Assembly (NCBI GenBank): GCA_015680685.1
Contig: MNCI01029312.1
Coordinates: 559,852-623,851, forward strand
Reading direction: 5' to 3'
Source: Gnetum montanum
Lineage: Eukaryota; Streptophyta; Gnetopsida; Gnetales; Gnetaceae
Length of the DNA stretch: 64,000 bases
This document shows, one piece after another, positions 21,902 to 36,371 of the stretch. The position numbers and the translations under genes are program-made. Position 1 is the first letter of the stretch. Each line of letters begins with the position of its first letter. Under the pieces are notes generated by a model. That model saw only the letters and a program-made list of their open reading frames with translations, did not search any database and was not told the origin of the DNA.

Positions 21902-24228
21902 TTCCCAAATAATGTCATTTTGTAACAAAGATGGTATTTTCTCATAAAAAATGATGTAATAAAGACCTAAAATGACACATTATAATAACAAACATGTCTA
22001 TTAAGGTAATCTTTTGGGGTTCAATCTAAGGTATTTGTAGTTGAGAATCAAAGGTCATGCTAGCATGAAGTTGTGAAATAAAAAATGAGTAATAAATATT
22101 AGGTGAAGTAGGATAGAAAGGTGACTAGCCATCCTTTCTAGCTAGTTATAAGCCTAACCATGGCAATAGTTCTAGATTACCTCTAAGAGATAGATCTCTA
22201 ATATAGACAATCCAATGAAACCCTCAAAGCATGGCCTAGATATATTATTCCACATAAATAAAGCTTTATTTTCATTTTTTCTATATTTTTTATTTTTACA
22301 CTCATTTGATATAATGTTGAATGTTACATATATTTGACATTTACCATGATATCTCAGAATGGGATGTCACAGGAATGCAATCATTGATCTATGTCATGAA
22401 GATCATAATCTTAAATTCTACTTGAAATTAAAGTTGTGGCTAAGGATACCATTGTGGTATATCCTTGTATGCTACATATTTCTTATAGGATAAATAATAA
22501 TCTTAGTTTCCTTTAGAGATTTTAAGGACCTTGCAAGGTTAAGGACAAATTGTATTCATCTCACAAGTCACACTTACAAATTCCTTAGGATATAAAGGTA
22601 ATGTTAAACACTTGGACATTCAAGTAAATCACTTCAAATTACAATCTAGGTCATCTTACAATATGAATATATGCTCTATAGAGCAATTAAGAATTATAAC
22701 AAGATGAAGAGTATAGAGATACTAATTCAAAAAATCAAATCTACAAAAGTTATGCTCACACTAGGATAATAATATCAGTGAAACAAGAAGTCATAGATTC
22801 ATATATAAAAAAATGATATAATAATAACAAGGCTATGGACCTAAATGTTATGTATACATATAGAATCATGATTGAGAGGTTCAATGCTCATCTTTCCAAG
22901 GAGTTATCCTATAAGGATTGATAAATGAGTGAAAGCCTAATCTCTTTTGAGTAGTTATGGCTAGGCTTGAACCCATATCTTACAATTAAAAAAATAATCA
23001 TATTATCATTACTCCAAGTGGTAATTATTGAATTTTATGCATATATAGATGAATAAAATTTAATGAAAATCTTAGAAGAATGATGGAGCAATGCTAATGT
23101 AACTCCCAATCAATAGATAAATTATTCAACCCTTGTAACAACTTAACCAATGCAAATCCATGATAAATGTTAAAGCCAACATGTCTAATCCAATATGATG
23201 AGACCAATGATTGTGTTGGATTACTTTCTCATTAAAGGTTTAGACATGTTATTTAATAAGACTCATGAATTAAACTTCCTACATCAAATTAAAGTCTAGG
23301 AAACAAATAATAACATTTTTATTTGTCCCCACTACTACCTAGGATGTTATATTTGTGACTTGGATTTTCAATTGATAATCAATAATACTTGAGTGAGATT
23401 TTTGGGAAAATTTTGAACATGAATTTTGAGTGTTTATCCAATTCTAATAGGACCTCCACACTTGATCTAGGATGTCCAATGCTAGAAATCCATCTTGGAA
23501 GCATCAACATCTACTTTGGGTGAAAGATAAAATTCATAGCTAAGTTGCTTTCTCCCTACACATCCACAAATATGTCTAGATGTCTAATTTTCATTAGAGA
23601 ATGAGGAATGATAAAGTTAACTTTGTTAAATCCCACCTTTATGCATCTTGAATCCCCTAAATGAACTCATTTTATCTAATTTTCAATTTGTTCTAGGGCT
23701 TACTAACTTAATCAATACCAAAAACATAAGCACAACCAAATAAACTTTTCCAATATCTAGTTTTTAGACAACTAAAACATGAAATAGTTCAACATGATCA
23801 TTAAGAAAAATCACATAGATTTAGCTTTACATAAAATATATCCATAAACTAGGCATGTACAATTCTTACACATCTAAAGGAATTCGGTGTTAGAATTTGA
23901 GATTCATATGAAACACACAACAAAATTTGTTAAGAAAATAGAAAGAAAAGTATTTCATAGTTGTAGAAGAATGTAAAATAATATAATAAAAAATTTAGTG
24001 AATATGATAAACTTTAATATAATAGAAAATAACTATAGTATATAAATATAAATAAGCAAAATGCCTTGTATAATATCAAACTATACTATAAGTACATAAT
24101 AGTTATCAATATAACTTAATAATACAAAGAATAAAATATAAATATAAAATAGAGAAAAATTTTAATCATATTAATAATAAATCCTAATTTTATACAATAT
24201 CTACAACCATAGATCATAAGACATCAAG
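21902..24228. other. AT-rich stretch without recognisable genes
   Basis: No open frame of interest, no retroelement motif and no clear repeat was seen on either strand. It may be decayed flanking DNA between B and F. Confidence 0.5.
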
Positions 24229-25126
24229 TGGCAATTTATATGTTAATTGTAAGCACTGGATCTAGGGAAGTGTTTTGGGCACATATGTTTGTAGTCTAGC
24301 ATGTTTAGTTGAGATTATTGGTCATTGATGTTGCATCATTACTTATAGTGTTATATTATGAGGTTTCATGCTTGATTCCAAGTCCTTTAGGATGATTCTA
24401 GCTTTATTTAGATGTCATGGTATCATTCTTGCATGTACCTTTGAGTTTTGGCTTGTTCTATTGGGAAAGTGATTAGTTATGACTAATTGGGGAGGGGAGG
24501 AAATGCCACCTATAGTACATTAGTGCAACTCCTACCTTACCTTCATAAATCCTCCCTGACTTTAGTGTAACTTAGGTTGGCTAGTACAGTGTTAATAAGC
24601 CTCTGTTGGTGTCTAGACACTAACAAATCCTCTCTATTTCCACATGAAAACTAAAAATACCCTAGGAGAGTTATCAAATAATAATAAATTTTACTTAGTA
24701 ATTTATTGTGCTTATGGCATCAAGATTTTATGTAAAGAGCTCTTCCTCTATTATGTAAGTTAAGTTCCTTCCTTATTTGTGTGTATTTTGAGCCATCGCT
24801 TTTACAAGTGCAACTAGACTTTATCGGAGTGCTACCTTGTTTACATAGCTCAAAACCATTTGGGTGATTTGAAGTTTAATGTTGGTGCAATGAATAAATA
24901 TTATGGTTTTTCACATTTTTACCATTGATGCCTTAAATATTAGAATATTAGAAAAAATTATACAACATTAAAATCATAAATGTTTTTATTTAATTCTCAT
25001 TTTCATAACTTGTGACAAACCAAACTTATCCAAGGAGGTTAGAACATACAACATGGTGTTGGGTCATTGAGGTTGTAACTAAGAGTTGGTTTTTGTATGT
25101 TTTTGCACCTATCCCTTGAGGNTAAT
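24229..25126 (+). repeat. 5' LTR of element F
   Basis: It matches the two right pieces in order: TTTGTAGTCTAGC near 24290 against 33648, TTCCAAGTCC/TTCCAAGCCC near 24378 against 33734, GCCTCT(G/A)TTGGTGT near 24599 against 41811, and CCAAGGAG(G/A)TTAGAAC near 25032 against 42241. Outer ends are approximate. There is a single N at 25122. No clear primer site was identified after it. Confidence 0.8.
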
Positions 25127-26159
25127 TTCCTAGAAATACTTGTATAATGTTGATTTTAACCTTTATTTAAATCTAGTATGTTTCTTAGCATTGTGTGTAT
25201 AGGTTGTGAACATAATAAGATGGTAGATGATGCTAAGAGCCCTTCATGAATCTTAGTAGAAGTACCAAAATGAAAAAAGGCTTCTATTGAATTTGAGCAT
25301 GTGAATGATAAAAATCTATCACTATTCATCTTAACTTATTATTTGGATGTTTCATAAAGAAATCAGCTATAGTTGTAATAGTAGACCTCAAAGAGGCCCT
25401 GATCAACCTTAGGCTATAGAAGTTTCAAGAATTTTATGTGGATTTAACAACTAACCTCAAGGGTTATGAGCCTCAAATGAGGTAAGAGATTCAAGATCAG
25501 ATGGTGAAGAAGGAGGAGGTCCATCACAGCTTTTCATTACAACACTTAGATGAGAAGTAAGGTAACCAAGTAGACATCAAAGCTAAAGGATCACTCCATC
25601 ATGAAGGTCCATGGTTGGGGCTTATCAATCTCAATAAAGCTCAAATCTATTAGGATGAATACCCTTCCAAGTTCTAGGATAACCACCTATTAGGACCATT
25701 CAATGATGATAATTCCTCCTTGTTTGACTAGGGTGATTATCATAAGCTCAATGAAGTTGTTTACATTCCAAAGGAGCATTTTTGTGATAGCAAGATTAAA
25801 TGTATCAACGCGGTTGATGTTTGATTATAAAGAGGGTATATCAATGACAATACCTAGCTCTATGTATAGGCATTTGGTAATTATTATTATCTATAATGGA
25901 TCATCCATGATTGCAAGAAGTTGTAGTTACTCCCCCATAGCTTTATTGAACAAGATAAAACCTTGTACAAATCCTTGCAACCTAACTTAATTTTAGGCAT
26001 GGAAATATATGAATAAAATTGTCTACACCAAGTTCTAAATCTATGTCCATATTTCTAACATTTGAAAGTAGATGAAAAAATAAAGGAAAGGAGCTTGTGA
26101 ATCATTAGAAATTTCTATGAAGATATATCTTCAAACAACTTATCACAATTCAAATCATG

Positions 26160-26880
26160 GATTTAGCCAAAAAGAGTAACTTTTGAAAATTGTGGAAGGT
26201 GTAAGAATAGATACAAGGAAGCAAGTAGATATGTCTGCAATGGGCTAGGAACATAAAAATTTCCAGGCTCAAATCAAAGCACTCATGGATAGTATTGCTG
26301 GTATGAAGGATGAATGGAGAAATGGAAAATCTTTAGAGGAGTATAACCATGATCCTATACCTATAAAGAAGGCCAAAATCATCAAGGCTACTACCAAACC
26401 TTCTTCTACTATCAAGGCCTTGGCACATGATTAATTCAAAACTCATAAGGCCCTAGCAAAGTTGGCCCAATGGGTGGACCAAGTTTGGAATGTAATGAAC
26501 AATAAACTAATCGTTAACCTCAAGGATCTTGAAGGTATAGTGATTAAGGTAGCAAAATTCATGGTATCACATAGATGTAGAAAGAAGTACAAGGGAAAAG
26601 GTATGAAGAAGATGTATTATTTTTAGGATGTAAGAGAATATTTGGATGAGAATTCATCATTGTCTAGTGATAAGGATCCTTATGAGTATTGCAAAGATCC
26701 TTATGACTTGCAATGCTTCCTAGTCATGGCTTACAAGATCAGTGAGATGGGATGAGCTAGAATGCCTTTGAATTCCAAGTTTATTAGGAAGAAGATAAGG
26801 AAGACTTCATTCTATGATCCATCATACTATTCTAGAATTGTGTACTTACACACCATCTAGCAGTAGTAGCAATGGAAAAC
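26160..26880 (+). pseudogene. gag of element F (degenerate)
   Basis: Short plus-strand frames between stops give charged segments with repeated Lys and Asp, including a long run around 26220-26420 with few stops. It lies where gag belongs, between the LTR and the protease. No zinc knuckle can be read. The assignment rests mainly on position. Confidence 0.45.
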
Positions 26881-27439
26881 TCTAAATCCTTAGTATTTTG
26901 CATAATGAAATTCTTCATTACAACAACCAATGTTTCTTCCTTCAAATCCTTATCCTAGTAACTCTATCTTGCAAGTTCCTCATCATTAATAGTAGATTCT
27001 ATGCAAGGTGGGATCCCTAATCAACCATAATCAAGATAAAAAAAATCTTGTAATATTGCCTATGATGTTGATCCTGGTTCTGCTTATGCTATGAGGTAAT
27101 ATTAATAGGCTCCCATCAACAAGATTTCAAAGAGAAATTTGAGACCTCAAGTTAGGACATTTTTTCATGCATGAAAATGTGAATGAAATGGATTTTGTTC
27201 CACTAAATCCTCTTACTAGTTTGGAGAGGATAATCCTTTAAGTAGAATAGGAGTTTGAATTTGAGAGGTTCCAATACCATTCCTTTAGTGCTATCAAATA
27301 AGTTAATACATTTCAAGGAAGGGTTCTTTTGATGTATGTAGCTACTCAAATGTGATTATATTTGATTGTAATAGTGTTGTAACAATTGCAATATCTAAGT
27401 TGGATACCTAGGTAGTAAAAGAAGATCATATACCTAAAA

Positions 27440-27835
27440 GGAAGACCTATCTTGATAGTACAATGATAGAAATCCAAATTGGTGAGAAAGGACATTACTT
27501 AGCTCTATGTGATTATGGCTTGGAAGTTAATATCATTTTGTTATAAAAATACCTTAATTAGGGGCTCTCCTATCTCAAGAGTACTAAAATTAGATTAGAG
27601 CTAGTAGATCAATCTTATACATACCCCATGGAATAAGTGAATCATTCTATTACTACTTTGATGGGATGATCATGCCCTACTAATTCCCTAGTGATCAAAC
27701 TAGAAAATAGGGTGGGAGATAGCTTCCTTGTCATCATGGGAAGAGCCTATCTAAGAAAAATTGATGCTAGGTTAGTTTCCCAAGGCCTCCACCTTGAAAT
27801 AGGTAGGAAAGATGAAACTAGAAATACATACTACA
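27440..27835 (+). pseudogene. Aspartic protease of element F (degenerate)
   Basis: Reads TYLDSTMIEIQIGEKGHYLALCDYGLEVNII, the place of the active-site loop (xLxDxGxxVNxx) with Asp-Tyr-Gly. PTNSLVIKLENRVGDSFLVIMGRAYLRKIDA follows, the usual IxxGRxFLxxxxA end. The frame is broken by stops near 27545 and 27670. Confidence 0.75.
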
Positions 27836-28269
27836 AGTGAATCCCATGTGATCATTTCCAATCTTGTGGCAAGCATGGTTGCAATTGATGTGTCATAGAT
27901 CATCTTTATGCCATTAGAGACATGAATTTCCTTGAATAACATCTAGTCTATGAAGTTGCATATCAAGTCTTTGAGATTCTAATCAATGATCTTATCTTAT
28001 CTAATGTCAAATAATCTAATTTAGAAATGGATAGCACAACGAAGATAGTTGTAGTAGTGCAATATGATTCTAAATTCTATGACACTCCTATTTATTCAAG
28101 AATATTTCTTTAACGCCACTTGAACTTAAGCCACTTCTAAAAGGCTTAGAGTAGTTGTTTATTATTGATGGTCATCATGTCATCATTAATTCCTTTTTTA
28201 TTATCATCAAAAAGGATAAATTAAAAATAATAATTGCAAAGTAGAGAAGAACCTTTGCTGGTCCCATGA

Positions 28270-29515
28270 TGAACTCATGGGAACTGACCCCTTAATTTGT
28301 TAATACTACATATATATAGATCCGAGTGTCAAACCTCAACAAATACTATAGCATAGACTTAATCCAAATATGTAGAATGTTTTGAAATGTAAAATTTTCT
28401 ATCTTTTATGGGCTAGTTTCATGGCTTATATCTCTAAAAATGAAGGGGTTAGTATGACTATCGTCTCATGTAAGAAGAGGAACAAAAAAAGAGTATGTAT
28501 TAACTATAGATTACTGAATGTTGTCACTTTTAAGAACCATTTCTTGTTTCTTTTTGTGGACCAAGTACCAGATAACATATTTTTTTAGAAGTACTACAAT
28601 TTTTTTGATGTGTACTCTAATTACAATTAAACTAATATCATGCTAGAGGACCAGCCCAAGAGTACCTTCAACTATTTAGGGAGGATCCTTACTTTTAAGA
28701 AAATTTCATTTAGATTATGCAATTCAGTAGTCATATTCTAATAGTTGGTAATGTTAATGTTCTAGGATTACGTCAACAAGAGTCTGAAAATATTCATGGA
28801 TGACTTTTCCACTTATTAAAAATCATTCCAAGAAGCATTGGACCACCTCAAAGATATCTTACACTACTGATGCTAGGTGAAATTAAAGATAAATTGGATA
28901 AAAATTCATCTAATGGTAACTAAGAGTATTGTTCTTGGTTATAAAGTTTTAAAGAAAGGGATTGAAGTTGATCTTGATAAGATTTTCATCATCAAGAACA
29001 TGATACTGATGCCTACAATAGTTAAAGTGATGCAATGTTTCCTAGACCATATTAGTTGTTATTATCATTTTATTAAAGATTAATTTATAATAGTTAGGTC
29101 CTTATTTGAGCTTAGGAAGAATGATGTTCCATTCTTATGAAGCAAGAGTTATGAAAATACCTTCTAATGTCTATACAAATCCCTATATTGTAGAGTCCAA
29201 ATTGGACTCAACCATTTCACATAATGATAGATGCTTCTAACTTTGCATTAGATGTTATCCTAACATAATTCAATGACAAAAAATACCCTAATACATCCAC
29301 TTTTCTAACTATACCACCATAGAAAAAGAACTAATGGCCTTTATTTTTAGACTTTAAATTTTAGGCATTATGTTCTAAGATGTAAAATTTTCATTCACAT
29401 TTATCATAGCACCATATGATTTCTCATGAATAAAATATATATCAATTCTCATGTAGTATGAGACTAGTTTACTTACAAGAATTTGACCTTCATATGATTG
29501 ATTGCAAGGGAGCTG
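28270..29515 (+). pseudogene. Reverse transcriptase and RNase H of element F (degenerate)
   Basis: The RT part shows RVCINYRLLNVVTFKNHFLFLFVDQV at 28490-28570, FFDVYSNYN near 28605 and DQPKSTFNYLGR near 28650. The catalytic FMDDFSTY is at 28793-28816. SIVLGYKVLKKGIEVDLDKI lies near 28925 and CFLDHISCYYHFIKD near 29037. RNase H is very decayed, ending near 29515 with DCKGAENVVVGHQ, the ENVVADHLS-type motif. Both catalytic Asp residues of RT are kept but stops occur throughout. Confidence 0.87.
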
Positions 29516-29689
29516 AGAATGTGGTGGTTGGTCATCAGGAAATGGTAATAAGGAAGAATGTGTCATCGTTAATGACTTTTCAAACAACCATATTTGTAAG
29601 ATCATTCTTAAATAAAAGAGAAAACATTAATGATTTTATAAAAGTGAGACCTTACTTGGTTGTCAAAGAGGATCTTCACAATTAATGCC

Positions 29690-30760
29690 CTAATGTCCTA
29701 GTAAGGTGGTGTATTTTTTATGAATGTAAAGGTGATGCCTTGGCATACATGCACCATGGCATTTATGATGGACACTATTCTAGAAATAGAACCAAAATAA
29801 AGTTAGTACACATGGGTTATTCTCACTCCACCATGTTCTATAACACTTAAAAGATCATGTATTAATATGAAAAGTATCAATGTAATGAAGATATGTCCTA
29901 TTGTATGAAAAGATCATAGTAGTGGATCCAATCACTAGAGCCCTTTAACATGTGGGAGATTGACTGCATTGGTTCCCTCTCTTCTACTTTCAATGGCAAA
30001 TCATATATTATTGTATGCATTGATTATTGCATGAAGTGACCAGAAGTTGCTACTATTAAGAAATGCTTATCTACCACTACAACAAACTTCCTTTAAAACA
30101 ATATGCTCCATAGGTTCAACATTCCATGAGTCTTGATCTTTGATAACTTCCCCTTATCAACTATAGGCCAACGGCTAGATGGAATTCACTAACCATGAAA
30201 TTGTTAGAATACTCAGGAAAATGATTAGTAAGTATAGAAAATATAAGATCAACAAGCTTAATAATGTCCTTTTAGCCTATCAAACAACATGAAAAAATCC
30301 TATGGAATACACTCCATTAGAGTAGATCTATGGATAGGTTCCATAACTTCCTATTGACCTTAAGATAAAAACCCTAATTAGTGTTGAAAATTTTGATATA
30401 ATATTAGATTTCTCTTAAAAATAGAGGTTGATTAACCTTAACCTTCTTAATGAAAACTATAGAATTGTCTTTATGTGTACTGAATTAGAACATTTTTATA
30501 CCAAGACTTGTCATGATGTTCATGCTAGAGAGTTTGATGTTAAATGTGGAGATAAGATCTTCTATTTTAAGTCACTCCACTTGGTCCATTTAGTTTAATT
30601 TCAATTTCAATGAAAAAGGTCATACATCATCCACACCAGTCACTAGTTTAGCACAATCCACATTTACCATCTTGATGAGCTAGATAAAATATTTTTGGTC
30701 AATAGGTAACATCTAAAGAATTATAGACAACATATTTCTCCTTTGAGGATACCTAATGAT
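29690..30760 (+). pseudogene. Integrase of element F (degenerate)
   Basis: The zinc region is seen as MHHGIYDGHYSRNRTKIKLVHMGYSHSTMF near 29745-29840. The core follows: FNMWEIDCIGSLSSTFNGKSYIIVCIDYCMK near 29945-30035, FDNF for DNG near 30140, and a GQ-(M/V)-EFTNHEIVRILRKMISK run near 30170-30230. LLAYQTT, KNPMEYTPLE and PIDLKIKTLI precede the C-terminal REFDVKCGDKIFYFKS near 30530. It matches Tat/Athila-style integrases. Stops are frequent. Confidence 0.85.
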
Positions 30761-33584
30761 TAATATTTTATCATATATTCAGAGGTCTATTAGATGAAAG
30801 ACATGGATTAGTCATGGAGGAGAATCCTACATGCCATGTCAAATTTTTCATTCTATTCTACTACTTTGCTTGAACGTCTCAATAAATCCTCTATGTTTAG
30901 TATTATTCTTTATATTTTAAAGCTTAATAATTAATCATTCATGATCTTTTCCTTTTATCAAGTATGTTTGTGTATGTATGTGAAAAATAATTACTATTCT
31001 TAATGGTAACGCCAAATGCTAATGGTCAATGAGTAAGTTATAGATGCACTGATGATGTAAGAGTTCCAAATGGATTCAACATGCAGCCTTGATCAATGAA
31101 ATTTTCACACAAAAATTTTAAGCTACCATTTTCTTTTATCCATCTTTGGTGAACCATGCTAAGATTTAGTGGGGAGCTTGGACACACATTGGAAGCTATT
31201 AAAGTTAGTGATATTGGAATCATGCACAAGTGGTGGTTCCAAATCTTAGGCTGTGAGCTCCAAAGTTCTAGAAGAGTGCTTGGTTATTGTAAAAGAAATG
31301 GTATGCATAGAGGATCCTTGTAAACTTGAATTGGTCTAACTAATATGATTAGACTAAGTTGCACATGTGGTATTGCCTAGCCACCTTGGTCAAAAGAGTT
31401 TATGATCTTACAAACCTATGCATGCCATGTGGGAAGGGATGAGTTTTTCCATCATGTAAGTCAAGGACTCCAAGTATTGATCCAACACTCCAATTATTCC
31501 CGTAAATATCATGCAACATCAAAACCCTCTTCTCATAAAAAGGAAAAGATGAATGAATTAAAAAAAGAGAAAGAAAGAAAGAAAGAAGAATATATATGAA
31601 GGATGAAAATAAGAGGTGATGGGAAGAATAATATAATCTCAAAGTTATTTTCCCACAAAAATTAGCACTTTTACCATCTCAGGTCAATCATGTAATTGCT
31701 TAGCTAAGCTAAAGTAAGTAGTTGAATTGATACTCTTATAAGCATGTTTCATGTTCAACACATTGTTTTAATTACATATATTCCAATATAATAGTTCATA
31801 AAAATCTACTACTTCATTCCTGCTCATGGCTATGAAGACCTAAAAGTCTATTTTTTAGTAAACTTTGATAATGTCAAATACTACTTCCACTCAATTCCTA
31901 AATCTATTTATTTTTAGGGGTTAAAATTTGCAATTTTACATTCAAAACATAATCATATGCATCATATCTTGGTCATGGTATTATAATATCTATTGTAATT
32001 AGGGACTAGTAAGCATAGCCAAAGGAATCAATGGGAGGGTTTTGGTAGAGTGTACTTTAGGAAGTTTGTTGTGCATATGCCCATGGATGAAGGAAAACCA
32101 AATTAGAAATTTAACTTTTGGATGCTTTACAATATGTTGCCTTGGTTTTATTTCACCAATAATTAGACTATAGAATAATCAATAATAGATGACATTGGTG
32201 ATGGTAGGTGTGACCTTGCACTTGGAAGGAAAACTTGAAGAAAAATCCCTACTAGGTGGACAAGTAATGGAAATGAAACACAATAATGCATCTCTCATAG
32301 TGTGTACAATGTGATCACATGCTTCATGAGCTAATTAAATGATTGGATAGGAATCTAATGATGTTTCATATTCTCTCCCTCTTTTGTCTATCATGCATTT
32401 TCCATTTATTTTTTTACATGTCTTGTCCATTGTTGTGTATGGTAGGAAGTTGACTAGGCAAAGCAAAGGATAGGATTGGCCATCCAAGGATATGGACTTG
32501 CATTGTATGCTAATGTCTCACTAGTTATTAGAAACCCATGGATGTCCTAATAATAGATTTTACAAGGGTAAAAACATAGGAGCCTTCTATGGGGAGGATC
32601 CACTTGTGAATCCTTTGTGGTATGGCTTTGTGAGTGCGTGAGCTTAAGCTTAACTTGTAGGATGACACTGTTTGCATGATATAATCCACTTAGTTGGTAT
32701 TCCACATTTGTGGTTGTGACAAAATGAACCTAATGATTTGACTAGGACTACCCTCCTCCATTTTCATTCCTAATTCCATGTTTGATTATCGCGATTTTCC
32801 TTGGTATTTATCTCACAAGTTTTCAAGACTCTTTTTAGTTTTTTATCTCCCATGCTTACATTTGTATTTGTTGTGTCTATGTTCTCTAGTACATGACATT
32901 AGTTAATGTCATCCAAAGCTAGTGTATTGCAACTCAATAGTGGGGGAGAGATACCATAGGATATGTGCTTTTTGATCTTATCCTGTAGTCATACCCATGT
33001 ACATGCTTGACATTAAGCTATGAAGTTATTCTTGATTCTTTCATTGGGAATAATTCTTACTATTTTTTGTGCATGATTTTTTCAATGGTGATTTAATGTT
33101 TAATGATTTCACATGATTTTTAGCATCATTTCCATATAGTATGTGTTGGTAGGTGTACCCTTGAGCATGTGAGGACAACATCCTTAGCACCACCTAGAGA
33201 ACACTTGCTTAATCAAGAACTTAAGAGCCTCCCATAAGAGGTAGATTTGGACATGTATGATTGTGTCTTAGAATTACAAGTTGGATATGCACAAGAATCA
33301 ATAGTTAAAAAAAGATAAAAAAGGATATACCATAGATCATCCATCACACCAAAGGTATTCCTAGTTTTGTAGGCATGCCAGAGACTCTTCTTACCATTCA
33401 TCGTATCTTAGTTTCTCTCTTCTCAATGTGGCACTTTTGTAATGAGTCCTATCACAAAGTATTTGCATAATTGTACTCCTCTGCATTAAGCTTGTCATGT
33501 GTCAAGTCCTATTCATTGTATCTTGAATGCTAAATCTATAGGATTATCTTTATCTAATTATGAGGAAATGATAAGGAATTTAGG
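30761..33584 (+). other. Long 3' region of element F, no coding recognised
   Basis: About 2.8 kb between integrase and 3' LTR without a recognisable domain. It includes an AAAG-rich purine run at about 31560-31590. Elements of the Athila/Tat lineage often have a long region here, sometimes with an extra ORF; none can be read. A purine-rich stretch just before the LTR (about 33560-33582) is a possible polypurine tract. Confidence 0.5.
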
Positions 33585-33877
33585 GGTAATTTATAGGTCA
33601 ATTGTAAGTCCTAGATCCAAGGTTGTATTTTGTACATCTTGTGTTTGTAGTCTAGCTTGTTTGATTAAGGTTATTAGTCTTTGGTGATGCATCATTTCCT
33701 CTTGTATAAAAATTTTATATTTTATTACTAATTCCAAGCCCTTTATTATGATTTTAACTTCATTCAAATGTCTTGAGATCATTCTAACATATGCCTTCAA
33801 GTTCCAACTTATTCTAGTGGGAAACTAGTTAGTTGTGGCTAATGGAGGGATGCACTAATTATCTCATGCTAACACAT
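33585..33877 (+). repeat. 3' LTR of element F, first piece
   Basis: It matches the start of the 5' LTR at 24229 and stops exactly at the insertion point of element H. The last five bases, CACAT, serve as the left target duplication of H. Confidence 0.82.
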
Positions 33878-36164
33878 TGTTGGTGACCGTTTGGGACGCG
33901 ACCGCCAACGAGTGTCCTGGAACAAGATTTAGGTGCCTGCTGGTCTCTGGCAACACCAAGGCCCAGATACCTCCAAATAAACTCAGTAGTTAATGTGAGT
34001 ATGTGTATGTGCTGTTGCGGCATGCGGTTGTGAGAAATGGAATGATTGCGTTGTATGTAAACTACAAATGACTTACTTTAAAGAGATTCAGCCAACTTTG
34101 CCAAGTACTGTGAGTTGTTGAAAATTTCCTATTTTGTTCAACTGCCTAGTCTACATGGTCCTTATAATACCTACTTGTAACAAATAAAATTTTGCAAAAA
34201 CATTTGAGCACAACTCCGCAATCTACTCCTAATTTTCCCCAGAGAAAGAGATAGTTCCACAAGAAAACTAGAAATAGAGCAAGATTCGATGGAAATAAGC
34301 AGAAAAGAAAAGAAAGCAGATTTGTGTAGACCTCAAATATTTAAACAAGGTAAAATGACACGAGTAAACACTTCGCAATAAAGCTATCCCAAATTCAATA
34401 TCTACGAATTGTTCAAACTTCCAAGGCTCAAACAAGCAATATCTTCAAGACAATCCTATTATGCTACCAAAAATTGCTGCGTAAACTACCACGTACGAGA
34501 CTCCATTTTGACTAGATAATAGATGTCAACGATTGCATTCAAACAGAACCTTTAAAAGACTTGACAATTTCTGATTGAAATACCACGAGAATTCACTTTA
34601 AAGATAAAAAGAAGCTATTCTGGTCCCATCAAAATACCAAAGATTTTCTGAACCCTCTCGACTACTGAATTGTTCAACGGCGTGACTACAAACAGAGGCT
34701 CTCTTACAACAATCCCAATAGCAGTTCCCACACGTTGCACAATAATGAAATTTACTACTAAAATGCTCTTAAGGCTTTTAAACACAAGCGCTTCTATGGC
34801 AAAATTTTAATAGAAATTTCTATCGGGCAACAAGAACAATAAGAGCAATCTAAAAATCCCAAAATTACTTGCCAAGGATGATACTATCTAAACCACTAGC
34901 TAAACAATTTAAACAAAACAAAAAATGAAATGCATAACTCACAGGACCATGACAAAGAGGCTGAAATCTTTATTCTAGCAAGCCATCTTGCAAGCAATCG
35001 TTCACACTTTCTTCTTTACAAAATGCTCTTCTCCCAAGACTCAAAGTGTCTCCAAGTGAGAGCCCAAGTGCTAACTAGTAGCCTTCAAAGTGTGATGTAT
35101 GAGACCCCAAGTGTGATAATGATATTCTTCCTTGACCCTTGAAGCCTTTTTATAGGGTTCCAAGGTAGGTAGGGAAGTTACATATTCAAAAATATCTCAC
35201 CTAACTTCTCTCCCAAGTAACTTGGCCAACCAATTAGGAGATTACTTGCCCAACAAGTTAGGAGGTTACTTGCCCAACAAGTTAGGTAAGTTACAACAAT
35301 TTTGGGTGGTTTCAACCACCAAAGAGATAAAAATGCTGCATCTGACACGTGTCCCATGTAGTTGCCAAGTGTCTTCATGTAGTTGCCAAGTGTCTTCATG
35401 CAGTTGCCAAGTGTCTTCATGCATTTGCCAAGTGTCTTCATTTAGTTGCCAAGTGTTCACCATGGAGAGAAACAAGTTGCAGTTGACACGTGTCCCATTT
35501 AGTTGACAAGTGGCCATTGTGGAGATAAAGAGGTTGTAGTTGACAAGTGGCCTTTGTGGTGGTTATAACCACCATTTCAATTGACAAGTGTTCAATTCTC
35601 ATAGGACTTTGAACAATTGTTGCATAAATTCCCTTTTTAAATCAATATTATATTTTATTGTTATTTATATCATAGTAGTAGAGATAATAACCATGGATTT
35701 GATGCATGGGTTGATATATAAATATATGTATGCGTATACAACCGAATGCATAAGTGGAGTTGTACTCTCACATTTTAATTTGTGGCACCTCGAATGTAAT
35801 CCCAGTTATATCAAGGCCGATTCCATATTCATCTTCTCTGCACTTTATTACAGAAAAAGTAACTAGAGCTACTCTATCATAAGCTAGAGAGATATCTACA
35901 ATTGATACACCATTTTCTTTTGACTCTAGATAAACCCTCATGCCAACATTCCCAATTGCAATGTCATTATCCCTTGATTTTCAAAACATTCAATTCAGCA
36001 ACATTTTCATTTCTATTCCAACTTCATGGTTAATTAACTGTTGCAGAATTCTTTACAAGAAAGAACATAATCCTCCTTGAACAGTTTCAGTTCATTAGGA
36101 TTCTGTACCTCACCATTTGCAAATAAGTCCACCTGTTCCATGAAATGGTAAAAATGTGCCAACA
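33878..36164 (-). repeat. 3' LTR of element H (left copy)
   Basis: 2287 bases. It pairs with 38682-41703. The U3 side (about 35455-36164) is almost identical to 40994-41703, while the R/U5 side (33878-35340) shows many substitutions and small gaps against 38682-40080. It contains the 21-bp repeat in four full units plus a partial one, a TATA-like site at 35147-35154 and G-box palindromes at 35344-35353 and 35485-35494. Confidence 0.93.
35360..35461 (-). repeat. 21-bp minisatellite, short version
   Basis: Units start at 35360, 35381, 35402 and 35423, with a partial unit at 35444. Each is AGTTGCCAAGTGTC plus seven bases, apart from the unit at 35423 that begins ATTTGCC. The last units match the last units of the long array in the other LTR. 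Confidence 0.95.
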
Positions 36165-36181
36165 GTTATGCCCCCTTTAAA
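36165..36181 (-). promoter_or_regulatory. Polypurine tract of element H
   Basis: The minus strand reads TTAAAGGGGGCATAAC directly before the 3' LTR start TGTTGG. Confidence 0.65.
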
Positions 36182-36371
36182 AGCTTAAAGAAATTTATGC
36201 AAGCCCCATTTTAAAACTGAACTGTACTGAAGCCTTTATTGAAATTTTTACATCTGAACTGATAAATCTTTTTGGAGGAAAATTCCCATTTAACATAAGG
36301 TGTGATGGGACAAAAACCTCATTCCTAACAAAACAAACAAACTGTACATTATTAAGTCCTTTGTTCATGGA

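Noticed and set aside
35178-35517. Three smaller open frames across the short version of the 21-bp repeat
   Set aside because: Same artefact as in the other LTR.
35588-35866. 92-codon frame present identically at 35588-35866 and 41127-41405
   Set aside because: It lies in U3 of both LTRs of element H. Its conservation follows from LTR identity, and it has no known motif.
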